DNA of 64,000 nt from Lepidostoma basale (GCA_022606425.2 JAHDVF020000937.1:248001-312000), one strand, 5' to 3'; counted from the stretch's first letter, positions 52,046 to 62,990 are shown. Numbers and translations are program-made. The notes: generated from the sequence alone by a model not told the origin.

Positions 52046-52194
52046 CGGAAATGTTCTGATATTGTTACAGACAAGTGAACAATTATTGTTCTTACATATG
52101 GGTACTGCAGAGAAAAATAAACAAAAACATCACTGTAATAAAATAATTAATTTAAAATATTGTTGATTTGGCGTTAACACCATGGAATTTCATA

Positions 52195-52345
52195 ATAACA
52201 TATTTTTATGAATTAAAACGTTACCATGACATTTCAAATAAAAACATTTATATTTTGCATTGTATCAACTATTCTATATAACTTTTAGGCAAACTATTAT
52301 ATATGTTCCATTCTTTGTACTTTGCGTTATAAAAGTACATATAAT
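52195..52345. repeat. left arm of 150-bp inverted repeat
   Basis: TACTTTGCGTTATAAAAGTA, TATTTTGCATTGTATCAAC and CATGACATTTCAAATAAA match the reverse complement of 53850-54000. The arms enclose 1.5 kb including RTE-c and F5. Confidence 0.65.
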
Positions 52346-52369
52346 AAATACTCAAAGAATTGAAATGTT

Positions 52370-52825
52370 GATCCACTTTTGAATTCAAACAATGTTAAGC
52401 CAGTTGGTACTTATGGTCTTGAAACTGTTACATTGTCCAAACAAAGTGCCGAGAAACTACGAGTGACCCAAAGAGCCATGTTAGGAATAAGCCTAAGAGA
52501 CAGAGTCAGAAACGATACGGTGAGAGAAAAAACAAAGGTCACTGACATCATAAACCAGGTGGTGACTCTAAAATGGCAATGGGCAGGTCACGTAGCCAGA
52601 AGCTCGGATGAAAAGTGGACAAGAAGACTGCTGACTTGGAGACCGTGGACGGCAAAGAGAAGTGCAGGGCGACCGCAACTACGGTGGAAGGATGATCTGA
52701 ACAGACACGTCGAAATAACCTGGATGCAGTCTGCACAAGACAGAGTGACATGGAGGCAAATGGAGGAGGCCTTTGTCCAGGAGTGGACGGGAATAGGCTG
52801 AGGAAGAAGAGAAGAAAGAATCCAC
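52370..52825 (+). mobile_element. RTE-c LINE C-terminal domain, open
   Basis: 140-residue uninterrupted frame (52379-52801): PVGTYGLETVTLSKQSAEKL, RVTQRAMLGISLRDRVRNDT, TLKWQWAGHVARSSDEKWTR, SAGRPQLRWKDDLNRHVEIT and EEAFVQEWTGIG, then AGGAAGAAGAGAAGAAAG. Best RTE-c copy. 5'-truncated. Confidence 0.85.
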
Positions 52826-52839
52826 TTTTGAGGTTACTT

Positions 52840-52883
52840 TTCTCGAAGTGTTTCGAAGGTTTACACCATCATCATCGGGAGAA
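52840..52883 (-). ncRNA. hammerhead-like motif, F5, left arm
   Basis: Stem I TTCTC/GAGAA (5 bp), core CCGATGA (rc of 52872-52878), extra T, stem II partly paired (GATGG/CCTTC), GAAA (rc of 52851-52854). The triplet region ACATGTC is altered to ACACTTC. Confidence 0.45.
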
Positions 52884-52899
52884 CGACAGAATTTTTTTT

Positions 52900-52942
52900 T
52901 TCTCCCGATGAAGTTGTAGGTGCCTTCGTAACATGTCGATAA
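52900..52942 (+). ncRNA. hammerhead-like motif, F5, right arm
   Basis: Stem I TTCTC with GATAA, core CCGATGA (52905-52911), weak stem II, GTAA for GAAA (52928-52931), ACATGT, GTC. Complementary damage to the left arm. Confidence 0.45.
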
Positions 52943-53049
52943 AATTGAACTCGAAAGCGGAAAAACCGTGATATGAAAAACCCGAATAATTACTGTTCTT
53001 ACGTGAGTACTGGAGAAAATTAAAAAAATATAAATGTAACAAAAATTCA

Positions 53050-53115
53050 AATGAAGCACTCACTTTGTGGTTAGAAAGTTTAAACTTATAGATATACAAA
53101 CTTTCATTAATATTT
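53050..53115. repeat. F1 outer end fragment
   Basis: GAAGCACTCACTTTGTGGTT and TTTAAACTTATAGATATA match 29.77 kb and the inverse of 48.58 kb. No hammerhead-like part attached. Confidence 0.5.
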
Positions 53116-53305
53116 AGATTTACAATATAGAATTTTTGAAATGTGCATTTTAATAAGTAAAAGAAGAGCTTGTATATTCTGAAATTTTGTTTAAAAAATA
53201 CATACAATACATTTTCATGAATGTGGTCAGTTTTGACAGATTCCAAAAAAAATTGTTTCAATATATATTTTGTATAAACAAAAACTATAAAAACACTGAT
53301 TTAAA

Positions 53306-53470
53306 ACAATAGTAATAATAATATTTTGAATGATATTTTTTTGTTTGTTAATTTAATCAAGCATTTTGGATGGCAATAATCAAATGACTTCTGTGTCCGA
53401 AACATATTCGTTTTTTTTTTAAATAATAAAAGTAATAATAATATTTTGAATGATACAATTTTTTGTTAAT
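53306..53470. repeat. AT-rich repeat, copies 2 and 3
   Basis: See 51722-51790. Copy 2 (53306-53375) is full length, copy 3 (53427-53470) has only the first half. Confidence 0.65.
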
Positions 53471-53849
53471 TGTGAATGATATTTTTAAGTCAGTGTTGTT
53501 TATAAAATAATAAACATTGTTCATAAAGTATTTTGTTCATGTTTGTCTTCAGACGGATTTTTTTTGTATATCTTACATAGTTTCCACATTGTACTATAAT
53601 ATATGTAGAGATTGAAGTTCACGCGCGTGAAGCGATATTATCAAAAGAATTCACCGATTGCACTGGCATAAAGCACGTCGAGAGCTTAGCAAGTTCGGAA
53701 AGCGGGAAATGATGGTACCGACTGCGGAATCCATTATGCAAATCTCACGGAGCCATTAGCGCGCCTATATGAAAACTCGAATTGAATATAGATTATCATT
53801 CAAACGTGTTCTGAAGCATAGATGTTCATCCGATTGTATTAAGAAAAAC

Positions 53850-54005
53850 GAATGAACCGCATGACATTTCAGTATTTATTGTATGTACTTTTATAACGCA
53901 AAGTAGGGAGAATGGCACATATAGTTATCCTAAACGTTATATAAAAGGGTTGATGCAATGCAAAATAGTAATGTTGTTATTTCAAATTTCATGGTATAAG
54001 TTCAT
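53850..54005. repeat. right arm of 150-bp inverted repeat
   Basis: Inverted match to 52195-52345. Continues into the F8 foldback. Confidence 0.65.
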
Positions 54006-54039
54006 TGTAAACAATGAAAATAAAACTTTTTAGAATACA

Positions 54040-54150
54040 TTTACTTAGGTTTATACCTTCGACTCGTTTCGGCACCTTGCTGCCATCTTCTGGTGAACGA
54101 CCAGAAGATGGTAGCAAGGTGCCGAAACAATCGGCTGAAGCCGAACCGAT
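54040..54150. repeat. F8 foldback with hammerhead-like arms
   Basis: Minus motif 54061-54092: core CAGAAGA, extra T, stem II GGCA/TGCC, GAAA, ACGAGT, GTC. Plus motif 54102-54133: same core and stem II, GAAA, ACAATC. Arms are separated by 9 bases. U4 is A in both. Confidence 0.55.
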
Positions 54151-54312
54151 TATTTTTTATTTCATTGATATGATGCGCTTAATCATAGGCTCCCAACGGG
54201 GTTGATAGCAGGTCCATAGCACTAATTATTTAACATACTCGTACTTTCGTATGAAGCTCTTAATTTGTGGTGTGGCATTATTAATAATAATTTTACGGCC
54301 AGTTTGTTTTTG

Positions 54313-54354
54313 TAGTCCTGACGAAGCTCCGATGGAAGCGAAACCGGTTGGTTC
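54313..54354 (+). ncRNA. hammerhead ribozyme-like motif, F2
   Basis: Stem I AGTC/GGTT (pairs include two G-U), core CTGACGA (54318-54324), extra A, stem II GCT-CC/GG-A-AGC (5 pairs, one bulge), GAAA (54340-54343), perfect ACCGGT palindrome, triplet GTT with site after 54349. N7 is C, which the consensus permits. All invariant residues present. Confidence 0.6.
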
Positions 54355-54399
54355 GATGCAACAAAATAAAGTGTTGTTAAAACAAAATAAAAGTGTTTG

Positions 54400-55590
54400 A
54401 AATGATTTTTAAAAACGAGTATTTAACACTTGGACCCTAGTAAGTTAACCACAAAAACTATTTTTTTTAATAAATTTTCTATTCTCACAACATTTAGCGT
54501 ATTTGAAAAATAAAAATAAAATGATACAAAATCGATACTTTTATACTAAATGAAAAGGGGTGGACTAAATAAAGTCTAGAGATAAGGGTTTATTAATATT
54601 ATAATTGTGGTGTGAACATAGGGTAAGGAGAAAAATTTATAATTGAGTTGTTTATATTATGTTTATTTATAATTCAAATATAAATAAACATAATAATTCA
54701 AATTTGAAGACAAATCACAAAATGATAGCTAATATATAATAGAAGTAATGAAACCAAACTCTTTGGAAACGCGAATCTCAAAACACATAATTTTAAAAAT
54801 ATCATAATTAAAGACACTTTCATGCTCTGTTTTCACACCATTTTATCTTGTTTTAAAATAACAAAGTGGTTTCCTTAAAAAAAAATAAAGTTGTGTAAAA
54901 ACAAATTATAAACGTGTTTGTAATTATTTTTAATAATGCTACACTACAAATTAAGTGCAACATACGAAAGCATATTTAATTTTAACTGATTTCTTAGGTA
55001 ATATTGATTTTTTTTCTATCTTCAAATACCATTGCATCAGATAACAAAAATGTAACACAATAACTTGAAAACAAGTATAAAAGTACAAAGCCAATATCTT
55101 AATAAAGTAATTTTTGAAAGTTGTTGGCAATTTCTTTAAAGAACTCCAAGTAGTTAGTCCATTTCTTCTTTTCCGCAGTTCCAACCGTGAAAATCTTTGA
55201 AATATCGGTTTTACAGAAGTATTATTCCCTCGGGGGTAAAATATGCGCAATCGTACCGAAACAGAGACAATAAATTATAAATTAAATTACGTATTATCAG
55301 ATTTCGATGGGTAACTTTAATACGATATTGTAACGCGGGTCGCGCGAGCCTAGTGCGCCGGAAAACTGATCTTCGCAGTTTGACGCGGAAAGCAGTGGGC
55401 AATAAAAATATGCTTGAATATTTTTTACTGCGCCTTTTATAATGTGAGGTCTTCTTGAATATTCGGGATCGGGGTTAAGGGTTGACAGGGTATGAAAAAA
55501 GATGTGACGCAAGGCGGTACGTATATGTATACGAGTATGTACGTAAAATATTATATCAATATTAATAATAAAAATTGCAATTGAAAAAAC
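54400..55590. other. intergenic, small palindrome only
   Basis: AT-rich. A palindrome around TATTATGTTTATTTATAATT lies at about 54650-54705. Frames up to 103 codons (minus, 54951-55608) have no domain. The 55320-55450 part is GC-richer. Confidence 0.35.
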
Positions 55591-55599
55591 AAAGCCGTT

Positions 55600-55815
55600 T
55601 TGATCCACTTCAATTTATTAAATATCTTTATAAAATAAAAATATAAACCACGACATGTTTCGGAAGTGAACTTCATCCTTAGGTGTTTATATATTACTAT
55701 TATATGACCGATAACGGAGGTCACTTCTGAAACATGTGGTTAATATTTTTATTTTATAAAGAAATTTAGTAAATTAAAGTGGAACAAATACAGTGTTGCT
55801 TTTTCAATTTAAAAG
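55600..55815. repeat. F4 foldback, decayed
   Basis: Arms TTTATTAAATATCTTTATAA and inverse. Minus motif 55652-55682: core CTAAGGA (G5 changed), stem II GAAGT/ACTTC, GAAA, ACATGT, GTC. Right copy (55725-55738) retains only GAAACATGTG. Confidence 0.55.
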
Positions 55816-55929
55816 TTTTTACAATGGAATTCCACAGTATTAACGCCTCAACTTTCAATAAAGTCAATATTAATAGAAAATGTGTGGCTTTCAAAATGAA
55901 CCAATAAAATTACACTTTATTTCACTTTT

Positions 55930-55972
55930 GCAGACAAGTTTCAGTTGCGACACAATCTTCTTTAATGCACAA
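55930..55972 (-). ncRNA. hammerhead-like remnant
   Basis: Minus: AAGAAGA, stem II TTG/CAA, TGAAA, ACTTGT, GTC. Core C3 and U4 not conserved. Weak evidence. Confidence 0.25.
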
Positions 55973-56159
55973 ATTTACACTTTGTGCCTTGTTCAAATCT
56001 GTCTTAACCACCGTGGGTCATATCGGCCAAAAAATCACTTCAGACTTTATTGCTTTTAATTACAGATACATAAATAAAAGGGGATTAGTACATAGCAGAA
56101 ATAGCACAAAAGAGTTTACAAATGTAAATGATCTAAGCGCCAAGCTTATTATCTGAATG

Positions 56160-56410
56160 GATGGGCAGAAATAACAAATTGCCACTGTTATTTCGTAACA
56201 CATTCTTTCGCTTCGTCAGCATTCATACATTGTGTTATGCTTGCACATCGATTGCTCCGACTCCGCACGTGGCCGGTATTGAATATTTTATTGATTTGGA
56301 CGAGCCACATTTTCCTCTATTTCTTGTTCCGTTTACATTGTTAGCATGTACTTTCTTTATCGTTCTATTTTCATTTATTCTTTCCATGTGTCCAAACCAT
56401 CTTAATGACT
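56160..56410 (-). mobile_element. RTE-a LINE fragment
   Basis: Minus strand: ATTAAGATGGTTTGGACACATGG region, MxNENRTI, NVNGTRNRG and CITQCMNADEAKECV-like blocks. The terminus at 56160 is diverged. Confidence 0.7.
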
Positions 56411-56719
56411 AATATGTTTAAAACAATTGAATAAGATAATGAAGATCACGCACCGCAACTGTTGTGAAGGGCAGGGAACCAGGCCAGAAAATCGATCAGG
56501 ACAAAGCGAGCCCTCAGCCAGAGGTGAGATGCTCGAGTCATGAGATAAAATAGCTAATGGCTGCTGTGTATGGAAAGATGAAAACAACCCCTTTTCAAAA
56601 TATAGTTTCCTGTTATAGAGAACAATGACGCGATCGTGAGACGGGGAAATTGTGGGGTGGTTACTTGGAAATAGGGAAAAGTCCACAAAAAAAGGAACAG
56701 ATTATTTCATAAATTAAAC

Positions 56720-56860
56720 TAATTAACCAACAGGCAGTTTCCCTGGAGGGTGAGTAGAGAGGATGAACCGCCACATGTTTATATCCTAGCACACTTTTCG
56801 AGCTTTCTCTATGGTATACTCGTACGTCTTGATACACACGTTCGTCGATTTTTAATGGCT
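56720..56860 (-). mobile_element. RTE-a LINE 3' end, decayed
   Basis: AACCAACAGGCAGTTTCCCT and GGATGAACCGCCACATGTTT match the RTE-a terminus on the minus strand. Confidence 0.55.
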
Positions 56861-57563
56861 TTTTTTAACATTTAATATAAAATATGTTGATAGAGATATT
56901 TTTACGATTTTTTTATTAACTATAAATGAATACATAGCGTACTAAACATACTTTTATTTATTTATTTATTGAATAAAATAAAATAAAAACATGTTTATTA
57001 GAAGATAAAACGAAAAAATAATTGTGAAAAAATTGAAAACCTATGAAAAATAAATCATTCTCCTCGACACGTGTATTTTTAAGGAGAATATGATTTAATA
57101 AGTAGAATTTTCAGCGACGGAGGCTTAAAAATATATAATATAAGGGAAAATATTCCTTAAATACTTGACTTAGAAGCACAGTTACTTACTTGTCAAGAGT
57201 ATATAACAGTCGACGTGAAAACATTATGTAGATTCCTCTTTCGGAATACGCTCTTCACTCTGTAACACCATTTTACTTTATGAATTTATAAAGTATTTAT
57301 GTAAACAATTTAACAAGTCGCCTGCCTTCACTAGTGCAAATACAATATTGTGACAGCCCCATTGACAACGGGGTGCGAGGACTTTTCGCAATATTTGTCG
57401 AGGAAAAGGCACAGGAAAAACAGCGATATCCAGGATTTCAATAATCTAAACTCATACGTAGGAAATTAAATGATATACGTATATAAAATATGTTTAATTC
57501 ACAAACGTTATATTCTCCTAAAGAGCGTTTAATTTTAAATATTCACTGAAAATAGTATTTATA

Positions 57564-57760
57564 TTGAATTTGCCGAGGAAAACATGGCATGACCAAATTA
57601 ATCAAATTTTAAAGGTTTGTCATGTTAGAAGTCGGAAGAATCAACGTGCGTGTATGACATGCTGTATGAATGTGGAGGAAGCTAGAGAGGTGTGCCAGGA
57701 TAGAATAGTGTTGCGGTCCATTCTCTCTGCCTACCCCTACGTGGAAACAGCTTTATTATT
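57564..57760 (+). mobile_element. RTE-a LINE 3' end
   Basis: 83-residue frame starting LPRKTWHDQINQILKVCHVR, then RACMTCCMNVEEAREVCQDR and ILSAYPYVETA. The tail is replaced by a TTATTATTATTATT run. Confidence 0.75.
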
Positions 57761-57794
57761 ATTATTATTTGGCATAGAGCACACGCAAATATCA

Positions 57795-58075
57795 TGGCAA
57801 ATGAGAGCTACATAAACAAAATAATGTAAGATTCACTAAAATGGTTAAGACACCTCATAAACTAAGAAAGAATGGTAAAAAAAGTTCTATATAAATTAAC
57901 GATGTGAACGAAACAAGAAATAAAAGGAGACATATGAAAAAATCGACATATGTGCATGACACGACGTACAAATATTGAGGAATCGAAAAAAGTACGTAAG
58001 GAAACGATGTAGCGGTACATTCTTTCTGCCTATCTCTTCGGAGAAAAGGCGTGATGGCTATTGAGTTTTTAAGTT
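57795..58075 (+). mobile_element. RTE-a LINE fragment, decayed
   Basis: AACAAAATAATGTAAGATTC (NKIM block) through CATTCTTTCTGCCTATCTCT and GGCGTGATGG. A second, older copy in tandem orientation with the preceding one. Confidence 0.65.
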
Positions 58076-58079
58076 AGTT

Positions 58080-59155
58080 TTGATAAACAGTCATTTTTTA
58101 AAACCGATTTGTCAACTGGAGTCCAAATGATTGAAGAAATACGTCTTTACACAATTTACAATTAACAACAATAGATGGCATCTTTTAACAATTGAATTAA
58201 AAATAATCTTGTTAAATTCGTGTAATTTACGTTTGCCCATTATACATTAAACTAAATTAATAAATATGTTACTAAAATAAAGATGCTTGCAAATGGATTT
58301 CGCTAAAAAAAAAAACTCGAGAACTACACTCAAACCAGCAACCCTGGCTTTTCACGTGTAACGCTGTTCCAATGTGGTATTACCGAGTATATGATTTAGC
58401 GCGTATTTTAGAAAAAAGCCATTCGAATCAGAATCATAAATATAAATTCCATAAGACATGTTTACACTGGGTTACCTTTATGATTTATTTTTATTTTTCC
58501 CTTTGCACCAAAAGAGAAAAAGCTCAGAAAAAAATTTGTTATTTAAGTACTTTCTCTTTATCGTTGCGGTAAAGGGTTCACAATACGTATAGTACAGCTA
58601 ACTCTCGATTATTCGGGATAGATGGAAAAAAATAATAATCTGCTATAAAAAAATTATTTTAGCTTGAAATTTTCACTGCAGATGGCGCTGATATTACAGT
58701 AATCGATTGAGAAAAAAACGCGAATGCTGGATTTAAACAATAATTGAAGCGTGCGTAAAACTTACAATTCGTAACTATCAAAAACTGGGACTCATTACTA
58801 AAGGTGACAAGTTGATGAAAGTAAAATATATTTTCTACTATATTCTGAATTGCAATGATAGCTCATTATTTTATAAAGGTTAAACAGCGGGTTATTTTAA
58901 TATAAGAATAATAATAACTTTTCGGAATTTGCTAACCACCCGAATAAAAAGACAATTGGTTTAATATAAAAGCGTTGAAATTTTACACGTTTTTCAAGAA
59001 ACATAACATTAAATAAAATCGAACTTTAAGAAATTAAAAAATACAATAAAAAAATATTTGTAACCACTGTCCTACAATCTTAATGTAAAACAAAAAAGCT
59101 ACCACTACCTCTGGACTTAATTTCATCCCTTCCCCTTTCATATATAGTAAGTAAT
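58080..59155. other. intergenic, nothing recognised
   Basis: AT-rich. One 66-codon frame (58372-58572, +) without domain. No repeat arm recognised. Confidence 0.35.
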
Positions 59156-59159
59156 AAAA

Positions 59160-59560
59160 AAATATGCTAAAGGAGAGCAAAATACGAATTTATAAGACTT
59201 GCGTTCGTCCTATAATGACATGTGGAATCGAAACGAGGGCTGACACTCTCCTAAGAACCACATAAATGAGGACTCTACGCTCCGTTGCGGGAACGGCACT
59301 CCGAGACAGAGTAAGAAATTCCGAAATAATAAAGATCTGCAATGTGGAGGATATCGTGTGATAGGGAAGACTGATAACACGCTACTGGAGAGAGCATGTT
59401 CTGAAATAGTGATAAGTAAAGCAGCAAATAAAGTACCAACAGGAAATCGACCTCCAGAAATACCACCCAAGATGGCGAGACAGTTGGACATTTACATCCC
59501 AGGAACATGCTCTGAGAAATAACAGGACACAGTTCTAAATAAAGAAAAAGAAGATGATAC
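59160..59560 (+). mobile_element. RTE-e LINE fragment
   Basis: SKIRIYKTCVRPIMTCGIET, RADTLLRTT, stop, MRTLRSVAGTALRDRVRNSE and CNVEDIV readable in one frame, with frameshifts after. Ends near AAAGAAAAAGAAG. Confidence 0.7.
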
Positions 59561-60055
59561 ATATATTTTAACTCCGGTAGGGTAACTATTGTGGAAAACT
59601 GCCGCAGAGGCACCCGAAGCGCAGAGGGAAGATTGGCGGAGACGTAGAGAAATGTGGTTGAAACAAACATTCGGGAATTTATAGAGGAAAGCAGAAATAC
59701 GCGGTAGAGTTAAGCGAGAAATAAATAAAAGGTAGAACCGTTTTACCGCGGAAGGCAAGAGTACAACGATTTATCATAGGCGAGCGAAAAAAAAAAGGAT
59801 AAAGTACCCGACGGTAAAATTATATTTCCGTTCCAATTTTTTAAAACGGAATTACTTTTTCCAGAATACACTATTTTCCGGCGATATCTTGTTTTGACCA
59901 TGGTAACATTAGTGAGATTAATTCAACATAATAAATATAACTCCAGTTGGGTAACCATACCATATTATGTAGGTCATAGAGGATAGACAGACATAGAGGA
60001 AAATATGAGTAGATTAAATGTGGCCTGAGTCCCTCTTGATTTCTTACATATTTTT

Positions 60056-60165
60056 TAACGTAAGTCCTGCATGGACGAGGGAGGGGTCTAGGGATTGAAT
60101 GAACGAAGCTATCGAAAGGCGCCGTTCGCCTATAACAGCTTCGGGTAAGCGGTAGGAATCCTCTT
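60056..60165 (+). repeat. unclassified interspersed repeat, copy 2
   Basis: TAACGTAAGTCCTGCATGGA ... TAACAGCTTCGGGTAAGCGG as at 25.22 kb. It is preceded (59984-60050) by GATTAAATGTGGCCTGAGTC, which has a relative at 63.94 kb (TTAAATGTGGTCTGGGTCCC). Confidence 0.65.
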
Positions 60166-60279
60166 TGTCTTCTGTAGATAATTATTGTATCTAAATTGTA
60201 GAAAATAATTAATAAATACAATAATATTTCATAATTTCCCCGTACTTACTATCACTCTTCGATATATAATAAGAAATGG

Positions 60280-60545
60280 AGAAATTGACACCGAATCTAA
60301 GTTGCCGACATCATGGATCGTAGAGTTAAATTAAAGTGGCAATGGGCTTGACATACACCCAGACAGGGCAGTACCAGATGGAAGCTCAGAATACTCTAAT
60401 GGAGGCCTAGAACAAGGGACATGAGTTCTCCTAAACGATGGACTGCTGACGTCGCCCAAATAGCTGGGAAGACCTGGATATAGAAGGAACAAAAAGGGGA
60501 CGATAAAATAGAAGATGGCTAAAGAATAAGAAGAAGATTTGATAC
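60280..60545 (+). mobile_element. RTE-like LINE fragment
   Basis: DRRVKLKWQWA, stop, then SPKRWTADVAQIAGKTWI in one frame and AAGAATAAGAAGAAG at the end. The KWQWAGH...RWxxDV layout is RTE-c-like. Confidence 0.6.
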
Positions 60546-60659
60546 AATTGAAGTGATTGTATATCATTTTAATTATTTTGCTGACCTAAAAAAATTAAAT
60601 AGAAACTACAGTTATTATTGAATTTTTTATAACCCGCCGTGAATTTTTTTTATGAAATA

Positions 60660-60760
60660 CAAAATCTAACGCGCATGACACGATTTATGAATGTTGTGGA
60701 ATCGAGAGAAGTATGTCAAAGAACTGTGTACCAGTACATTCTTAGCTTGGTACAAGGAAG
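60660..60760 (+). mobile_element. RTE-a LINE fragment
   Basis: CGCGCATGACACGATTTATG and GAATCGAGAGAAGTATGTC match the last coding part (MTRFMNVVESREVCQ). Tail lost. Confidence 0.55.
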
Positions 60761-60764
60761 TTAA

Positions 60765-60885
60765 TGAATAAACTTTGTTTTTTGTATCACAAATATATTT
60801 TATTTTACGCGACAGCTGTTTCATCAACCAATGTTGACATCATCTTATTGATGAAGATCTTATTGTAATTTATCAAAACATTGAT
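60765..60885. repeat. F3 foldback remnant
   Basis: Minus motif 60811-60846: stem II GTCAAC/GTTGAT, GAAA, ACAGCTGT, GTC, but the core reads AAGATGA (C3, U4 lost). Right arm absent, joined to a Jockey-like piece. Confidence 0.55.
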
Positions 60886-61075
60886 GGACTAGGACTTGGA
60901 TCTTCTGGCTTACAGAGGTTCAGTTCTAATGGCTATTCCTCTTACGTCTGTAGGAAACATTGTTGGAATGTGATTTGGTAGTTGTTTTATGATGGGGCTA
61001 AATGTATGGCCCGGAGTGTCCCTCCATTTGGTTTTAGTTTCCTTAACAAATTATCTAAATTTTTTAATGCACTCT
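60886..61075 (-). mobile_element. Jockey-like LINE fragment
   Basis: ACTAGGACTTGGATCTTCTG and TTACGTCTGTAGGAAACATT match the non-catalytic 3' coding segment at 31.7 and 39.1 kb, degenerate. Confidence 0.5.
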
Positions 61076-61079
61076 GTAA

Positions 61080-61835
61080 TTTACTGTTAGTTTTGTATTC
61101 GTAATATGCTGTAATAAACACAGCAGATTTATTATTTTATTCTAACATAAAAAAATGGGAACACACTATACTATAAATGAATGTGAGTACTATTCTTTTC
61201 GAAACACCGCACCGGCTAGAAAAACGTTTAGTAGTAACCGGAGTTTTATAGCCTAAGCCAGAAACGGGTCAAACTAAGAATAGGTATAAAAATAATGTAG
61301 TAGGGATCATGAGATATTAGGGCGAAAATTTACTACCTACGAGGAAAATTTATCTGCGTACCGTCTGCCGTAATTCCGAGGAAGAGATACCCCCTGATAT
61401 TTATCCGTTCTAAAAGTCCACTCACGAAATTCTTCCGATATACCGGATACAAGACAAACAACAGTTTGAAGACACGATCTCCGAGTGGAGTCTCTACAAT
61501 ATTAACGCGAGGTACAGAATTTTCCACACCTTCCGAGATCGAAACTGTCCTCAAAGTACTCGTGAAATAATTCAATATGTTTTAGAGGTTACCAATAAAG
61601 TTTAGTTTCAAAATATAATGTTTGAATAAGGAGTTAATTTTCTAAGAATGTAAAAAAGTTCTGATAGATTTACGATAACTCTTTTAAACTGATAAAAAAA
61701 TTATTCTCGAAAATGGTTGATTCAATTTATACTACGAAAATTGCCGAAGGAAGTCAGCACGTAATTCATCAATTGACGAATCAAATATAGATTCAGTATA
61801 ATTTTAAGCTTGATTCATTCACATAAATCAAATAT
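61080..61835. other. intergenic, nothing recognised
   Basis: An 80-codon minus frame (61333-61575) lacks a recognisable domain. No repeat arm seen. Confidence 0.35.
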
Positions 61836-61839
61836 TATA

Positions 61840-61968
61840 ATAAATGTCGGTCCCGTGAGGAGTCAGATTAATCGACGTGCGCGCATGACACGATTTATGA
61901 ATGTTAGGAAAGAACTGTGTGGCAGTCCATTCTTCACAATGGCGTGATGATTAGTTAGTTAACTAACT
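61840..61968 (+). mobile_element. RTE-a LINE 3' end, tail-to-tail partner
   Basis: Diverged last coding block, GGCGTGATGATTAGTTAGTTA, then directly the inverted tail of the next copy. Confidence 0.7.
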
Positions 61969-62475
61969 AACTAACTAACCATCACGCCGTTTCCCCGGAG
62001 GGATAGGCAGAGAGGATGGATCGCCACATTGTTCTATCCTGACATAACTCTCGCGCCTCTTCTACATTCACACATCGTGACATGCACGCTCATCGATTGT
62101 TCCCACTTCGAACATGGCCGCCTTTCAGTAATTGATTAATTTGGTCATTCCATGTCTTCCTTGCCCTTCTACGACTTATTTTTCCCTTCACACTACTTGT
62201 ATAGTGTTTATCTTTTTAACCATTCTTCCTTCATCCATTCGTTACATATGTCCAAACCATCTTAGTGACCTTTTCTTGATTTTATTTATAACGCATTCAT
62301 CCGCTTTACATTCCTTTCTTACTTCATCATTAGATATTCTATCATACATTGTTTTTCCGCACATTCTTCTTAGTGACCTCATTTCTACGGCTTTTATCCT
62401 ACTTTCATTCTCTTCTGCCAATTCTAAGCTTCACTTCCATACATATGGGTCGGCACTAGAACTCCCGATTAGTTA
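61962..62475 (-). mobile_element. RTE-a LINE fragment
   Basis: Minus strand from AACTAACTAACTAACCATCA through the RRRKGKTWNDQIN-like, RWFGHMxRM, MYDRISNDEVRKEC and SELRIGRRE coding blocks. About 510 bp, frameshifted. Tail-to-tail with the preceding copy, making a TTAGTTAGTTAACTAACTAA palindrome. Confidence 0.75.
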
Positions 62476-62514
62476 GTTTTTTTACTGATTGCTTAATTAA
62501 TCTTTCTTCTTTCT

Positions 62515-62990
62515 TCGATGGCCCTACAGCCCATATCGAGCCTTAGCCTCCAGTATTCTTCGCCTCCAATTCTTCCTGTCCTCCGCTTCGACCCTCCAAT
62601 CTGACACTCTTAACAATCTTGTTCCATCTCTCCCAACTTCATCCTCCCATCGCAGCCTTGGTCGTCCAATTGGTCTTCTACCACCTGGGTGCCACTCCAG
62701 CAATCTTTTTGGGGTTCGCGATGACGGCATCCTCTGCACGTGACCGGCCCATCTCAGTCTATTCAGTCTGACCTGTGTGGAGAGACTGGGAGCTTTGTAA
62801 ATATTGTACAGCTCGTCATTATGCCGCACTCTCCAGCCTTCACCGTCATTCACAGGCCCCAGAATTCTGCGCAGCACCCTTCTCTCAAAAGTATCCAGTC
62901 GCTCTGCAGATTTCGCTGTCATTGTCCACGCCTCACACCCATAGGTCACTACTGTTCGGATGATTGTTTTATACAGGGTGATTTTGGTTT
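62515..62990 (-). mobile_element. RTE-d LINE C-terminal domain, open
   Basis: 141-residue uninterrupted frame (62524-62949, minus): MTYGCEAWTMTAKSAERLDT, FERRVLRRILGPVNDGEGWR, LNRLRWAGHVQRMPSSRTPK, RPIGRPRLRWEDEVGRDGTR and EAKARYGL. The MTYGCEAWTMT start continues the post-RT region. Sister of 9.5 kb. 3' flank AAGAAGAAAGAAGAAAG. No RT core, so inactive. Confidence 0.85.

Larger units (their letters stand above)
52826..52990. repeat. F5 foldback with two hammerhead-like arms
   Basis: TCCACTTTTGAGGTTACTTTT and its inverted counterpart ATAAAATTGAACTCGAAAGCGGA flank two motifs 16 bases apart. Confidence 0.65.
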
